Source of the DNA: JBBQRS01 sp038214535
GTDB taxonomy: Bacteria > Chloroflexota > Anaerolineae > CG2-30-64-16
Direction of reading: 5' to 3'
Length of the DNA: 64,000 nt
Assembly: GCA_038214535.1 (NCBI GenBank)
Contig: JBBQRS010000002.1
Coordinates: 34,222 to 98,221, forward strand
In this document: positions 23,085 through 32,192 of the stretch, one piece after another
How positions within the stretch are numbered: the first letter of the stretch is position 1
Layout: the number at the start of each line of letters is the position of its first letter
Made by a program: the position numbers and the translations under genes
The notes under the pieces: model-generated
Seen by the model: only the letters and a program-made list of their open reading frames with translations
Told to the model about the DNA's origin: nothing
Database searches by the model: none

Positions 23085-25652
23085 TCAGGGAGCGCTTTCC
23101 GGATTGAGGCCGGGCAGCAGGTAACGTCCATCCGGGACGACCTGTTCACCGGCTGAGAGCGGGAGGCGCTCTTCGGTTTCCGGGTGGTAGAGGCCCACGT
23201 AGAATTGACCTTCGCCTTGCGCCAATGGCAGGCGCAGCCGTTGGCGGATCACATCGCCCGCGCTCCAGCCGGTCATTGGGCTGCACGCGGCATCCTGTGT
23301 TGCGCCGCCGAGACAGCTATCCTGCTGCGCTGCGATCCGGCCGTCCGCGTCTACGAGGTGCAGGAAGGTTTTATAAGCTGTTGCGGGAGTTTTCTCCACC
23401 GCCCACAACAGGTCAACGATGGTTTCTTCGTCGCTCGGTACGATCTCGTAGCCGACCAGTGCCAGTTCGTCGCCGAACCGCACATCGGCATCGGCCAGGT
23501 TCAACGCGCGGGCCATGTCAGGGTTCGCCGTAAGGTCGCTCAGGCGTTGCGGCGCGACTATGATTTCGCTCAGGTCTGTGCTTTGCGCGGCGAAGGGCGC
23601 GACTTCGACGCGATACACGCCCGGCGGCAGGCCCGGCGGGGACTGAAGCGTTATGGGCTGAACGATATCCGGCTCACCCGACCAGCCGGGAACGGTGTTC
23701 TCTTCCCCGGTAACGACAGCTTCGACGACCGCCCACACTTCGCCCGTCGCGTCTTTGATCCACGCGGTGACGGGTTGTGTGGGGTCTGTCCGCGCCGTCA
23801 ACGCGCCCTGATCCCAGAAGAGCGTCAGTCGAATGGCGTTCGTTCCCGGGTCCTGCGGGCTGATCTCCCAGCCCATCAGCCGCCAGCCGTCCGATAGCGT
23901 GCGATCACCGGTGTGCACGTAGGGTTTGGGCCAGTCGTATACCCAGGCTTGCTCGACGCCCGCGTGCCGGACGATGTAGAGCGGCGCGCCCAGTTGCGCT
24001 GCGACATCGGAGTTCAACAGCTCGCGCTGAATCTGATTGACATAAGTTACAACATAGTCAATATCTTCGCGATAGAGGTCTGCGGGCGTTGGCGTCTCGT
24101 AGCAGATGTCTGTCAGATCGCCATGCAGGAACGGCGCGAAGACGTTGCACCCGTACCATGAGGAGACCCGCGCCCCAGAAGCGCCCTCCCGCTCGTTAAT
24201 GAACGCCGCGGCCTCTTCCAGCCCCTCGCCCCAGCCTACCAACATCACCTGGCGCGCCGTCCGCATCCCGCCCAGCAGCGGGTTGTAGGCCGTCAGATAG
24301 GACGGCGCGGCGGCGTAAACCAACCCGCCCTGCACGATGAGCAGCACGCTGATCAGGGCATACCATGCGCGGGGAGGGCGCAGACGCGCGGAAACGGTCG
24401 ACGCGTTGCGTCTGCGCTGCCACCACACGACGAGGGCAACCCAACCGAAGGCCGCGAGCAGGTCAAGTGTCAGGAAAACCGGCAGCAGATACCGGTCGAA
24501 CTTCTTATCGCCCAGGGAGAGGATCACGATGTACCAGGCGACGAAGAGCCACAACCCCCACAGCGCGCGCCGAACGTCAACGATTGTCATCGGATTGGAG
24601 GCTTCAGTCGGTTTTTGCGGCAAAGAGAACAATGTGCGAAACCGGCTGAAGCCTCCACTCCGGCCTGTTTGCCCGACCAGTGTGGAGACCAACGCCAACA
24701 CCACGCCGATCAAGGTGATTGGCGTGGTGCGCCACAGGATCACAGCACCATAGAACGGCCAGCCGGGCGATGCGACGGCTTGACCCAGCCAGAAGTTGCC
24801 CAACTCGTGACCGGTCTGGCTGTAGGTCCCCATCAGCCCCAGCACGCGGCGGATGCTATCCAGCGGCGCGACCCACATTGCCGGCCAGAGCAGGGTGATG
24901 ACCAGCGCAGCCGGGATGCCCACCCATAGGCAATCCACGATGGTGTCGCCAAAGGCGGTCAGCCAGCGGCGTTCACCCCGGGCGTGCGCCGTTGCGCTGA
25001 ATCGGTCGAACAGCAGCCAGCCCACCATGAGCGGCCCCAGCGCCAGCGCGGGCGACTTGGTGAGGATGCCCAGCCCGATGGCAATGCCCGCGGCGACGTA
25101 AAGCGCCCTGCGGTGGGTGCGCGTCGCCAGCATGAGCAAGAGCCACGCAAGCGTAACAGTCAGGGTGAGCAACGCATCGAGGTGGATGATCTTACTGTGC
25201 GCCAGCCAGAAGGGATCGAGCAGGGCGAGGAGGGCGGCCAGCACAGCGACGGCGTCGCCTAACAACCGGCGGCTCAACAGGAAAAAGAGCACTCCACCGA
25301 CGGCGCATAGAAGGATGATCGGCAGGCGTAGCCACGGTAGATATGCGAGGCTGGTCGTGTCCGCCGCCAGCGATTCAGCCATCGCGCGCAGCGAGGCGGC
25401 GTCCGCCGGGCGGTCGAAAAGCCAGCGGAGAGTCACGCCGAGGCTGCCGGCCCAGGTGGTGGTGACGCCGGGATGCCCGCTGGTATTCGTCGCGCGCCAA
25501 TCCTGGTTGCCCAGCGCGAGCATGAATTGCGCGGTGCGCCCGGCCCAGAGGTGTTCATCGGGGGTGAGATAGCCGCTCAGGCCGGGCAGCCTGAGGCCGA
25601 TGCCTGTCAGGAAGAGGGCCAGAGAAATCAACCCGACCTGTGTGCGCTTCAT
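23085..25652 (-). CDS. Large GT39/ArnT-like membrane glycosyltransferase with C-terminal beta domain
   Basis: 855 residues. The first loop has GYLTPDEHLWAGRT (D-E pair at about 32-33), the ArnT/PMT acidic motif, followed by about twelve helices to residue 460. The rest (about 500-855) is soluble and beta-rich, with repeated patterns (DIVQPITLQSPPGLPPG; LWAVEKTPATAYKTFLHLVD) seen in other Chloroflexota GT39 proteins. It probably glycosylates an extracytoplasmic acceptor from a lipid-linked sugar. Residues about 330-357 (GGFSRFRTLFSLPQKPTEAS) are encoded by a palindromic repeat inserted in frame at 24593-24661, within a loop between helices. ATG 25652 is the natural start. Confidence 0.88.
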   Translation of the reverse strand: MKRTQVGLISLALFLTGIGLRLPGLSGYLTPDEHLWAGRTAQFMLALGNQDWRATNTSGHPGVTTTWAGSLGVTLRWLFDRPADAASLRAMAESLAADTTSLAYLPWLRLPIILLCAVGGVLFFLLSRRLLGDAVAVLAALLALLDPFWLAHSKIIHLDALLTLTVTLAWLLLMLATRTHRRALYVAAGIAIGLGILTKSPALALGPLMVGWLLFDRFSATAHARGERRWLTAFGDTIVDCLWVGIPAALVITLLWPAMWVAPLDSIRRVLGLMGTYSQTGHELGNFWLGQAVASPGWPFYGAVILWRTTPITLIGVVLALVSTLVGQTGRSGGFSRFRTLFSLPQKPTEASNPMTIVDVRRALWGLWLFVAWYIVILSLGDKKFDRYLLPVFLTLDLLAAFGWVALVVWWQRRRNASTVSARLRPPRAWYALISVLLIVQGGLVYAAAPSYLTAYNPLLGGMRTARQVMLVGWGEGLEEAAAFINEREGASGARVSSWYGCNVFAPFLHGDLTDICYETPTPADLYREDIDYVVTYVNQIQRELLNSDVAAQLGAPLYIVRHAGVEQAWVYDWPKPYVHTGDRTLSDGWRLMGWEISPQDPGTNAIRLTLFWDQGALTARTDPTQPVTAWIKDATGEVWAVVEAVVTGEENTVPGWSGEPDIVQPITLQSPPGLPPGVYRVEVAPFAAQSTDLSEIIVAPQRLSDLTANPDMARALNLADADVRFGDELALVGYEIVPSDEETIVDLLWAVEKTPATAYKTFLHLVDADGRIAAQQDSCLGGATQDAACSPMTGWSAGDVIRQRLRLPLAQGEGQFYVGLYHPETEERLPLSAGEQVVPDGRYLLPGLNPESAP
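24593..24661. repeat. GGAG-headed palindrome inserted in frame in a gene (family C, copy 2)
   Basis: GGAGGCTTCAGTCGG ... CCGGCTGAAGCCTCC. It shares arms with 2187-2256 and lies wholly within the GT39 gene, keeping the reading frame. Confidence 0.75.
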
Positions 25653-25667
25653 TGGGATGAGGTTTGG

Positions 25668-25710
25668 AAAAAGCTCCCCGGCCCTTCGTGTGCTAACAGG
25701 GCCGGGGAGC
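25668..25710 (-). terminator. Rho-independent terminator of the 2-oxoacid dehydrogenase operon
   Basis: GCTCCCCGGCCCT and AGGGCCGGGGAGC form a 13-bp stem. On the minus strand it is followed by TTTTTCC. It lies 15 bases past the E2 stop. Confidence 0.85.
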
Positions 25711-25724
25711 CGGGTGTGTGAGGT

Positions 25725-27020
25725 TTAGAGCACCAGCCGCATCGGTTGTTCCAGCCCCGCGGTGACCGCCTGCATGAAACGCGCGGCTTCCGCGCCGTCC
25801 GTCACGCGGTGATCGGCGGAGATCGTGGTCTTCATGCGCGTGCCGACGACGATCTGCCCGTCTACGACGACCGGCGTTTGCGCCACGGAGCCGACGGCTA
25901 GGATCGCGGCCTGGGGCGGGTTGATGATGGCGATGAAGTGGTCTACATCGAACATGCCGAGGTTGCTGATGGTGAACGTGCCGCCCACCATATCATCGGG
26001 CTTCATACGCCCACCGCGCGCCCGCCCTACGAGCTCGCGCGCGTCGGCGGCGATCTGCGTCAGCGACTTGGTGTCGCAATCGCGGATCACGACGGTGAGC
26101 AGGCCGGTTTCGCGCGCCACGGCGATGCCGATGTTCACTTCATTCTGCACGTGAATCTCGTTGCCCGCGAACGAGGCGTTGAGGTTCGGGAACTCGCGCA
26201 GGGCCAGCGCCGCGGCCTTGATGATGAAGTCGTTGATGGAAATCTTCTGGTCTTCAGGGAGCAGCGCGTTGAGCTGGCTGCGCAATGCCATCGCCGCGGC
26301 CATATCCACATCGCTGGTGATGTAGAAATGCGGGGCCTGCGTCTTGCTTTCCATCATGCGGCGGCCAATCGTCTGGCGCATGGGTGAGAGCGGCACGGTG
26401 GTATAGCTTTCCATCGTCGGCTCGTAAGACGGCGTCGGGATGGACGGCGTGACGGTGGCCTTTGTCGGGACTTTCTCGCGTTCCGTCAGGTGCGTCTCGA
26501 TGTCGCGCTTGATGATGCGGCCACCCGGCCCCGTTCCCTTCACTTGACGGAGGTCAATCCCCAGTTCGGCGGCCATGCGCATGGCGACGGGCGAAGCGGA
26601 CAGGCGCCCTTCCGCCGGTTCAGCGGCTTGCTCGGTGGCGGCGCTCGGCAAAACGATATCCGCGGCGGCCGCGGCGGCTTCGACTTCGGACGGCTTTTCC
26701 TCGGCGGCGGGGGCCGTCTTGGCCGGCGTTTCTGTCTGGGCCGCTTCGCTCAGGCCGAGCGCGGCCATATCTAATTTTTCGCCTTCAGTGCCGATCACGG
26801 CGATGGGGGTGCCGATGGGCACGCTGGTCCCGGCTTCTACCAGGATTTTCAGCAGGACGCCCGCCCGGAACGAGGGGACCTCGACGCTGGCCTTGTCCGT
26901 CTCGATGATGGCGATGGTCTCGCCTTCATTGACGGTATCCCCGGTTTTCTTGAGCCACTCTTGCAGCAGCCCTTCGGCCATATCAAAGCCCAATTTGGGC
27001 ATGGAAATCAGTTCAGCCAC
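25725..27020 (-). CDS. pdhC: Dihydrolipoamide acyltransferase (E2)
   Basis: 431 residues. One lipoyl domain (about 1-78) carries the modified lysine in ETDKASVEV. A peripheral-subunit-binding domain (about 137-172) follows, with ASPVAMRMAAELGIDL and GTGPGGRIIKRDIE. The inner-core catalytic domain (about 205-431) has the DHRVTDGA active site (His and Asp-Gly). It takes the acyl group from E1 via lipoate and transfers it to CoA. Linkers are rich in A, E and P. It is last of E1alpha-E1beta-E2, 41 bases after E1beta, and ends in a strong terminator. There is no E3 (lpd) in the cluster. The substrate is probably pyruvate, but acetoin or branched-chain 2-oxoacids are possible. Confidence 0.92.
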   Translation of the reverse strand: MAELISMPKLGFDMAEGLLQEWLKKTGDTVNEGETIAIIETDKASVEVPSFRAGVLLKILVEAGTSVPIGTPIAVIGTEGEKLDMAALGLSEAAQTETPAKTAPAAEEKPSEVEAAAAAADIVLPSAATEQAAEPAEGRLSASPVAMRMAAELGIDLRQVKGTGPGGRIIKRDIETHLTEREKVPTKATVTPSIPTPSYEPTMESYTTVPLSPMRQTIGRRMMESKTQAPHFYITSDVDMAAAMALRSQLNALLPEDQKISINDFIIKAAALALREFPNLNASFAGNEIHVQNEVNIGIAVARETGLLTVVIRDCDTKSLTQIAADARELVGRARGGRMKPDDMVGGTFTISNLGMFDVDHFIAIINPPQAAILAVGSVAQTPVVVDGQIVVGTRMKTTISADHRVTDGAEAARFMQAVTAGLEQPMRLVL

Positions 27021-27061
27021 GGATTCCTCCTATGATGGGCTTGTCGTCGTTTTGGCGGCTC

Positions 27062-28048
27062 TTATACATCGAGATAAAGCACATCGCGCACGGCATGGAT
27101 GATATCGGGCAATTGCGGCAGCGCCATTTGTTCCAGCTCTTTGTTGTACGGCAACGGCACTTCGGCTTGCGCTACGCGTCGCACCGGCGCGTCCAGGTAA
27201 TCGAAGGCCAGCTCGGTAACGCGGCTGGCAATCTCTGCGCCGATGCCATAGGCGCGCCAACCCTCTTCCACAACCACCATGCGATTGGTCTTGCGGACCG
27301 ATTCGACGATGGGGCGCGTGTCGAGCGGGCGCAACGTGCGCAGGTCAATCACCTCGGCCTCGATGCCGTCTTTGGCGAGCTGTTCGGCGGCTTGCAGACA
27401 GACCGGCAACATCTTCGAGTAGGAGACGATGGTGACGTCCTTGCCCTCGCGCTTGACATCCGACACACCGATAGGCAGGATGTAGTCTTCATCATCCGGC
27501 ACCTCGCCGCGCGATTGGTAGAGGGTCGCATTCTCGATGAAGAGCACCGGATCCTCGCCGCGAATTGCCGCCTTGAGCAGACCCTTGGCGTCTGCCGGCG
27601 TGCTGGGTGCAATGACCTTCAGGCCGGGGAAATGGGCGAAAACAACGTCAGGCGTCTGCGAATGCGTTGCGCCGAGTTGTCGCCCGCCGCCGCCCACCGT
27701 CCGGATGACGACCGGGCATTTGATCTGGCCGTTGAACATGTAATAGAACTTGGCGATGTGGTTGACGATCTGATCCATCGCCAGGAAGGCGAAGTTGATC
27801 GTCATAATTTCGGCCACCGGGCGCAAACCGGCGATGGCTGCGCCGGCCGCCGCGCCCACGATGACGCCCTCGGCGATGGGGGTGTCACGGACGCGTTTCT
27901 CACCGAACTCATCGAGGAAGCCGCGCGTGACGGCGTAGGTGCCACCCCACGTGCCGATTTCTTCGCCCATGATGAAAACCCGGTCATCGCGGTACATTTC
28001 TTCGCGCAAGGCCTGGCTGATAGCCTCTCGATACGTAATGCGTGCCAT
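27062..28048 (-). CDS. pdhB: 2-oxoacid dehydrogenase E1 beta subunit
   Basis: 328 residues, transketolase-like Pyr domain plus C-terminal domain. Typical segments are ITYREAISQALREEM, GEEIGTWGGTYAVTRGF, RVRDTPIAEGVIVGAAAGAA, QIVNHIAKFYYMFNGQ, and VVVEEGWRAYGIGAEIAS. It forms the thiamine diphosphate site with E1alpha and channels the acyl group to lipoyl-E2. The start ATG 28048 is preceded by AGGAGCAG. It lies 81 bases downstream of the E1alpha stop. Confidence 0.94.
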   Translation of the reverse strand: MARITYREAISQALREEMYRDDRVFIMGEEIGTWGGTYAVTRGFLDEFGEKRVRDTPIAEGVIVGAAAGAAIAGLRPVAEIMTINFAFLAMDQIVNHIAKFYYMFNGQIKCPVVIRTVGGGGRQLGATHSQTPDVVFAHFPGLKVIAPSTPADAKGLLKAAIRGEDPVLFIENATLYQSRGEVPDDEDYILPIGVSDVKREGKDVTIVSYSKMLPVCLQAAEQLAKDGIEAEVIDLRTLRPLDTRPIVESVRKTNRMVVVEEGWRAYGIGAEIASRVTELAFDYLDAPVRRVAQAEVPLPYNKELEQMALPQLPDIIHAVRDVLYLDV

Positions 28049-28129
28049 TAACTGCTCCTCTTGCCTGGCGAGCGCAGGCTGGCGTCTCTAAAAAAGGAAT
28101 TTGCGCCGACGCGCGCACCCTGGCGGGTA

Positions 28130-29110
28130 CTAGCGATGCGGGATGGGATCAACGTAAACGAACTCGCAGAGTGCGGCCTCTTCAGGATTCGGGCTTTCTT
28201 CGGCGAACTCGACGATCTCGACCAGCTCTGTTTCGACCTGCGCGCGGATCGCCTCGAAGTCGGCCTTTTTAGCCAGCTTCTTGTCGGTCATGTAATCTTC
28301 CAGGCGGGCAATCGGATCGCGCACGCGCCATTCTTCGATCTCCGTCTTCGAGCGATAACGCTCGGGGTCGCCCATCGAATGACCCGAATAGCGGTAGGTC
28401 AGGGCTTCGAGAAGCACCGGGCCTTCCTTGCGCGCATAATCCAGCGCTTCATCCACGTTCTGATACATCTCGATCACGTCTTGCCCGTTGAGCTGCCGGT
28501 TGGCGATGTCGTAGGCACAACCCTTCTCGTAGATGTTCGTTACGGCTGAAGCGCGGGCGACTTCGGTACCCATACCGTACTGGTTGTTTTCGACCAGGAA
28601 GACGATCGGTAGTTTCCAGACCGCCGCGAGGTTGATGGACTCGTGGAAGTAACCGATGTTGGTGGTACCTTCGCCGAGTACGCAGAGCACGGCATCCGGT
28701 TCTTCCTTGTAGCTGATCGCCAGCGCGACGCCTGTCGCTATGGGAAGATGCCCTCCGACGATGGCGTGGCCGCCCCAGTAGTTGTGCTCGCTGCTGGCAA
28801 GGTGCATCGAGCCGCCCTTGCCGCCGCTGACGCCGGTGGCCTTGCCCAGGAGTTCCGCCATGATGGCTTTCGGGTCCAGCCCGCGGGCAATGGCCCACCC
28901 GTGATCGCGATAGGCCGTCAGAAGGTGGTCCGTGGGTTTCAGCGCCTTGCAAGCGCCCATGGCGATTGCTTCTTGGCCGATGTAGAGATGCAAGAAACCA
29001 CCGATCTTGCCCTCGGCGTATAACTCAGCCGACTTTTCTTCAAAGCGACGGGTGAGGACCATCTGCTGGTGGAGCTCCAATAGCTCGTCCTTCGTCAGCT
29101 CTTTCGTCAC
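28130..29110 (-). CDS. pdhA: 2-oxoacid dehydrogenase E1 alpha subunit
   Basis: 326 residues. The thiamine diphosphate/magnesium motif is GEGTTNIGYFHESINLA ... ENNQ (the GDG-N variant with E). YSGHSMGDPERYR is the phosphorylation-loop region, and GGKGGSMHLAS and GHAIVGGHLPIATGVALA are conserved substrate-loop segments. With E1beta it decarboxylates a 2-oxoacid. GTG 29110 is the start: AAGGAGGTACAG sits directly upstream, while the longer frame from 29317 overlaps the RNase J gene. First gene of the operon. The acetoin-dehydrogenase-like subgroup is a possible alternative. Confidence 0.93.
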   Translation of the reverse strand: MTKELTKDELLELHQQMVLTRRFEEKSAELYAEGKIGGFLHLYIGQEAIAMGACKALKPTDHLLTAYRDHGWAIARGLDPKAIMAELLGKATGVSGGKGGSMHLASSEHNYWGGHAIVGGHLPIATGVALAISYKEEPDAVLCVLGEGTTNIGYFHESINLAAVWKLPIVFLVENNQYGMGTEVARASAVTNIYEKGCAYDIANRQLNGQDVIEMYQNVDEALDYARKEGPVLLEALTYRYSGHSMGDPERYRSKTEIEEWRVRDPIARLEDYMTDKKLAKKADFEAIRAQVETELVEIVEFAEESPNPEEAALCEFVYVDPIPHR

Positions 29111-29259
29111 CTGTACCTCCTTACGCGGATGAAAACCTGCAAACGAATGAATTATGCCATGAAATTGAACCTGCCGCCAACGCGGGAGCATCGCGTTTTG
29201 CGTTACGAGTCTCCGGCGCACAGGAGTGCGCGCTACGAACGACATTCGGCGCGCCGGGC

Positions 29260-30909
29260 CTATATCTCGATAACCAGCGGGAGAATCAGGGGCCGCCGGC
29301 CGGTGCGGGCGTGGCAATATTGCTGGAGCGCATCGCGAATTTTGTTGCGCGCTCCTGACGTCGCGCCGGCGCTATCGAGCACCGACCAGATGCGGTCTCT
29401 GGCACCCTCGATCAGGTCGTCCGATTCGGCGGCGTAGACGAAACCGCGCGTCAGGATTTCCGGCTCGCCCACGACTTCGCCTGTGGTGCGGTTGACGGCG
29501 ACCATCGCGACGAGGAATCCGTCACGCGAGAGATGCTTGCGGTCGCGCAACACGGCTGCCCCGATATCGCCGATCCCCAACCCGTCTACCAGGACGTGGC
29601 CGCCGTTGATCTGTTCGGCCAGCGCCATCCCGTTGGGGCGCACCTCGACGATCTGGCCGCTTTCCACGATGCAGATGTTCTCGCGCGGGATGCCCGCGGC
29701 TTCCGCGGTGCGCGCGTGCAGCACCAGATGCCGATACTCGCCGTGCATCGGGATGAAGAATTTGGGGCGCACCAGCGAAAGCATCAGCCGATGATCGTCT
29801 TTGCTGCCGTGCCCTGAGACGTGGACGTCACAGAGGTCCTGGTAAATCACGTCCGCGCCCAACCGAAACAGGTCGTCAATGATGCGATTCACCGATTCTT
29901 CATTGCCGGGGATCGCCGTCGCCGATAGGACCACGGTGTCGCTGGGGTGCACCTGCAACTGAGGGTGTTCCCCCGATGCCAGGCGCGCCAGCACGGCGCT
30001 TGGTTCGCCCTGCGTGCCGGTGCAGACGATCACCACCTGTTCCGGCGGCAGCCCCTTCATTTCGGCGGTGCTGAGCAGCTCATCCTGCGTGATATCCAGA
30101 TAGCCCAAGCCGATCGCCATGCGCACGTTGTTGACCATGCTGCGCCCGATGACGCCCACGCGCCGGCCATGTAAGCGCGCCGCGTTGATGGTCTGCTGGA
30201 CGCGCGAGATATTGGAGGCAAATGTCGCCAGGATGATGCGGCCCCGGGCGCTCTGCATGATGCTGTGCAACGCCTCAGTGACCCGTTCTTCCGATGGCGT
30301 GAAGCCTTCCGTGTCGGCGTTCGTGGAATCGGATAGCAGCAACAGGACACCGCGGTCGCCCAGCTCGCGCAACCGTTCCACGTCGGTCAGCTTGCCGTCC
30401 ACCGGGTGCTGGTCGAACTTGTAATCCGAGGCGTGGACGACCAGGCCGAGTGGCGTGCCGACCGCGACGCCCACCGCATCGGGGATGCTGTGGCAGACGT
30501 GAAAGAACTCGACCGTGAAAGGCCCAAACTCGAGCACCGAATCCGGGGTAATGGTGTGCAATTCCGAATCAGCCAACAGCCCGGCCTCGCGCAGCTTGAC
30601 TTCGGCCAGCCCGCGCGTGAGCGCCGTCGCATAGACCGGCACATCAAGATACTTGAGCAGATAGGAGAGCGCGCCGATGTGGTCTTCGTGCCCGTGCGTC
30701 AGGATGACGGCATGGACGCGGTCGGCCCGGTCGGTGAGGTACGTGATATCGGGGTATACCAGGTCAATGCCCAGCATATCGCTTTCCGGGAACATCAGCC
30801 CGGCGTCAATAATCAGGATGTTCTCGTCATATTCGAGGGCCAGCAAATTCTTGCCGATTTCGCCGAAACCGCCCACCGGCACGACGCGCAAAGGATGTTC
30901 TGCTTCCAA
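29260..30909 (-). CDS. rnj: Ribonuclease J
   Basis: 549 residues. A metallo-beta-lactamase fold with the zinc motif HGHEDHIGA near residue 73, a beta-CASP domain (SDSTNADTEGFTPSE; HVSGHGSKDDH near 390, with the third His motif) and a C-terminal domain. RNase J has 5'-3' exonuclease and endonuclease activity on mRNA and rRNA in bacteria lacking RNase E dominance. The length is normal. ATG 30909 follows AGGAGAGG. A family A palindrome fills the 85-base gap to the upstream udg gene. Such hairpins are potential processing or transcript-end sites, but regulation is not shown. Confidence 0.95.
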   Translation of the reverse strand: MEAEHPLRVVPVGGFGEIGKNLLALEYDENILIIDAGLMFPESDMLGIDLVYPDITYLTDRADRVHAVILTHGHEDHIGALSYLLKYLDVPVYATALTRGLAEVKLREAGLLADSELHTITPDSVLEFGPFTVEFFHVCHSIPDAVGVAVGTPLGLVVHASDYKFDQHPVDGKLTDVERLRELGDRGVLLLLSDSTNADTEGFTPSEERVTEALHSIMQSARGRIILATFASNISRVQQTINAARLHGRRVGVIGRSMVNNVRMAIGLGYLDITQDELLSTAEMKGLPPEQVVIVCTGTQGEPSAVLARLASGEHPQLQVHPSDTVVLSATAIPGNEESVNRIIDDLFRLGADVIYQDLCDVHVSGHGSKDDHRLMLSLVRPKFFIPMHGEYRHLVLHARTAEAAGIPRENICIVESGQIVEVRPNGMALAEQINGGHVLVDGLGIGDIGAAVLRDRKHLSRDGFLVAMVAVNRTTGEVVGEPEILTRGFVYAAESDDLIEGARDRIWSVLDSAGATSGARNKIRDALQQYCHARTGRRPLILPLVIEI

Positions 30910-30937
30910 AAACCTCTCCTATTCGCTAACAGACATC

Positions 30938-30991
30938 GTAGTTTAGCCCCTTGTGGGCGTCGGCGCTGGCGCCCACAAGGGGCTAGACTAC
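30938..30991. repeat. GTAG-headed REP/BIME-like palindrome (family A, copy 5)
   Basis: The most symmetrical copy: GTAGTTTAGCCCCTTGTGGGC and its inverse GCCCACAAGGGGCTAGACTAC, both arms of the same type. It lies four bases past the udg stop and 28 bases before the RNase J start. Confidence 0.85.
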
Positions 30992-30994
30992 GGG

Positions 30995-31630
30995 TTAGAA
31001 CAGACTGAGTTGTGCGTAGCCTTCGGGTTCGTCATCGTCGGGCTGCGCCGTGGTGGGTGCGGGCGGCTGTGCGGCCGCAGCCAGCTCGGCGAGCAGTTGG
31101 GGGATGCGCTGGATGTCCTTGCTCATTTCCTGTCGCCACGCGGGGTTGCGCAGCGCAGCCGCCGGATGGAACATCGGGAAATAGTAGGTGTTACCGACAC
31201 GCCGCGGGCGGCCATGAATCCGCGAGATGGACTCGCCGGGGAAATAGCGTTGCATCGAGAAGCGCCCCAGCGTCACGATGATCGAAGGCTGGATCAGGGC
31301 GATCTGCCGGTCAAGATAATCGCGACAGGCCGTCAACTCCGCCGGTTCGGGGTCGCGGTTGCCCGGCGGACGGCACTTGACCACATTGGTGATATAAACC
31401 TGGTCGCGCTTCAGCCCGATCTCCGCCAGCAACGTTTCGAGGTATTGACCCGATGCGCCGACGAAAGGCCGTCCCTGGTTGTCTTCGTGGAACCCCGGAC
31501 CCTCGCCGATGAACATGATGCGCGCGTCGGCCGGGCCTTCGCCGGGCACGGCATTCTTGCGGCTCTTGGCGAGCGCGCAGCGCGTGCAAACCCGCACTTC
31601 GGCTGCAACTTGTTCCAGGGAATCCGCCAT
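30995..31630 (-). CDS. Family 4 uracil-DNA glycosylase with C-terminal clamp motif
   Basis: 211 residues. Four cysteines (C15, C18, C86, C102) match the [4Fe-4S] ligands of family 4 UDGs (VCTRCAL, VVKCRPPGNRDPEP, TACRDYL). The active-site segment is GEGPGFHEDNQGRPFVG, and the DNA-intercalating motif region is MFHPAAALRNP. It removes uracil from DNA after cytosine deamination. The last residues, QLSLF, match the bacterial sliding-clamp binding pentapeptide QL(S/D)LF and follow a disordered acidic linker. ATG 31630 overlaps the rimI stop (TAATG), with GGGAGG inside the rimI end. Confidence 0.92.
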   Translation of the reverse strand: MADSLEQVAAEVRVCTRCALAKSRKNAVPGEGPADARIMFIGEGPGFHEDNQGRPFVGASGQYLETLLAEIGLKRDQVYITNVVKCRPPGNRDPEPAELTACRDYLDRQIALIQPSIIVTLGRFSMQRYFPGESISRIHGRPRRVGNTYYFPMFHPAAALRNPAWRQEMSKDIQRIPQLLAELAAAAQPPAPTTAQPDDDEPEGYAQLSLF

Positions 31631-32181
31631 TATCTACCTCCCGTCCCCATATCTCCAGCCAGACATTTCGCTGCCCGTTCACGCGCTTCGACCCGCGCGG
31701 CCGCGATGCGCGTCGCCATCTCCGGCGCATCGAGCGGGGGCGTGGTCATAATCAGCCCATCCTCGCCGTCCCGATAGTAACGCCTGCGCAGGCCGGCTGC
31801 TTCAAAGCCTAGCTTCTCGTAAAGCCGCTGTGCGCTGATGTTGCCGGCCCGCACTTCCAGTGTCGAGCGCTGTGCGCCGCGCTCGATGGCCGCATCCAGC
31901 AACCCGATGAGCAGCCACTGACCCAGGCCGCACCCGCGCCAGGCCGGGTGCGACGCGATGGTCGCGATGTGCGCTTCGTCTCCCAGCAGCCAGAAACCTC
32001 CGTAGGCCAGCACCTCCGGTAGCTCCGGCCGGCCAGGCCGCAGGACCAGATAGGTCGCCAGACGATTTTGCGTCAGATCCGCGAGATACATCCGGCGCGA
32101 CCAGGCGTCGTGGAAGGCCTGCTTCTCGATGTGCATGATCTCATCGAGGTCCGCGACCGTCATCGGTGTGATGGTCGGCAT
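31630..32181 (-). CDS. rimI: Ribosomal protein S18 alanine N-acetyltransferase (RimI-like)
   Basis: 183 residues (188 if TTG 32196 is used). GNAT fold with DLDEIMHIEKQAFHDAW near the N-terminus, the characteristic RimI helix, the acetyl-CoA loop HPAWRGCGLGQWLL and the C-terminal STLEVRAGNISAQRLYEKLGF. It acetylates the N-terminal alanine of S18, though broader N-alpha-acetylation is common in RimI proteins. It lies in tsaE-tsaB-rimI order, the usual arrangement, overlapping tsaB by a few bases at its alternative TTG start. No strong ribosome site distinguishes the two starts; coupling with tsaB is likely. Confidence 0.88.
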   Translation of the reverse strand: MPTITPMTVADLDEIMHIEKQAFHDAWSRRMYLADLTQNRLATYLVLRPGRPELPEVLAYGGFWLLGDEAHIATIASHPAWRGCGLGQWLLIGLLDAAIERGAQRSTLEVRAGNISAQRLYEKLGFEAAGLRRRYYRDGEDGLIMTTPPLDAPEMATRIAAARVEARERAAKCLAGDMGTGGR

Positions 32182-32192
32182 TTTTACAACGT

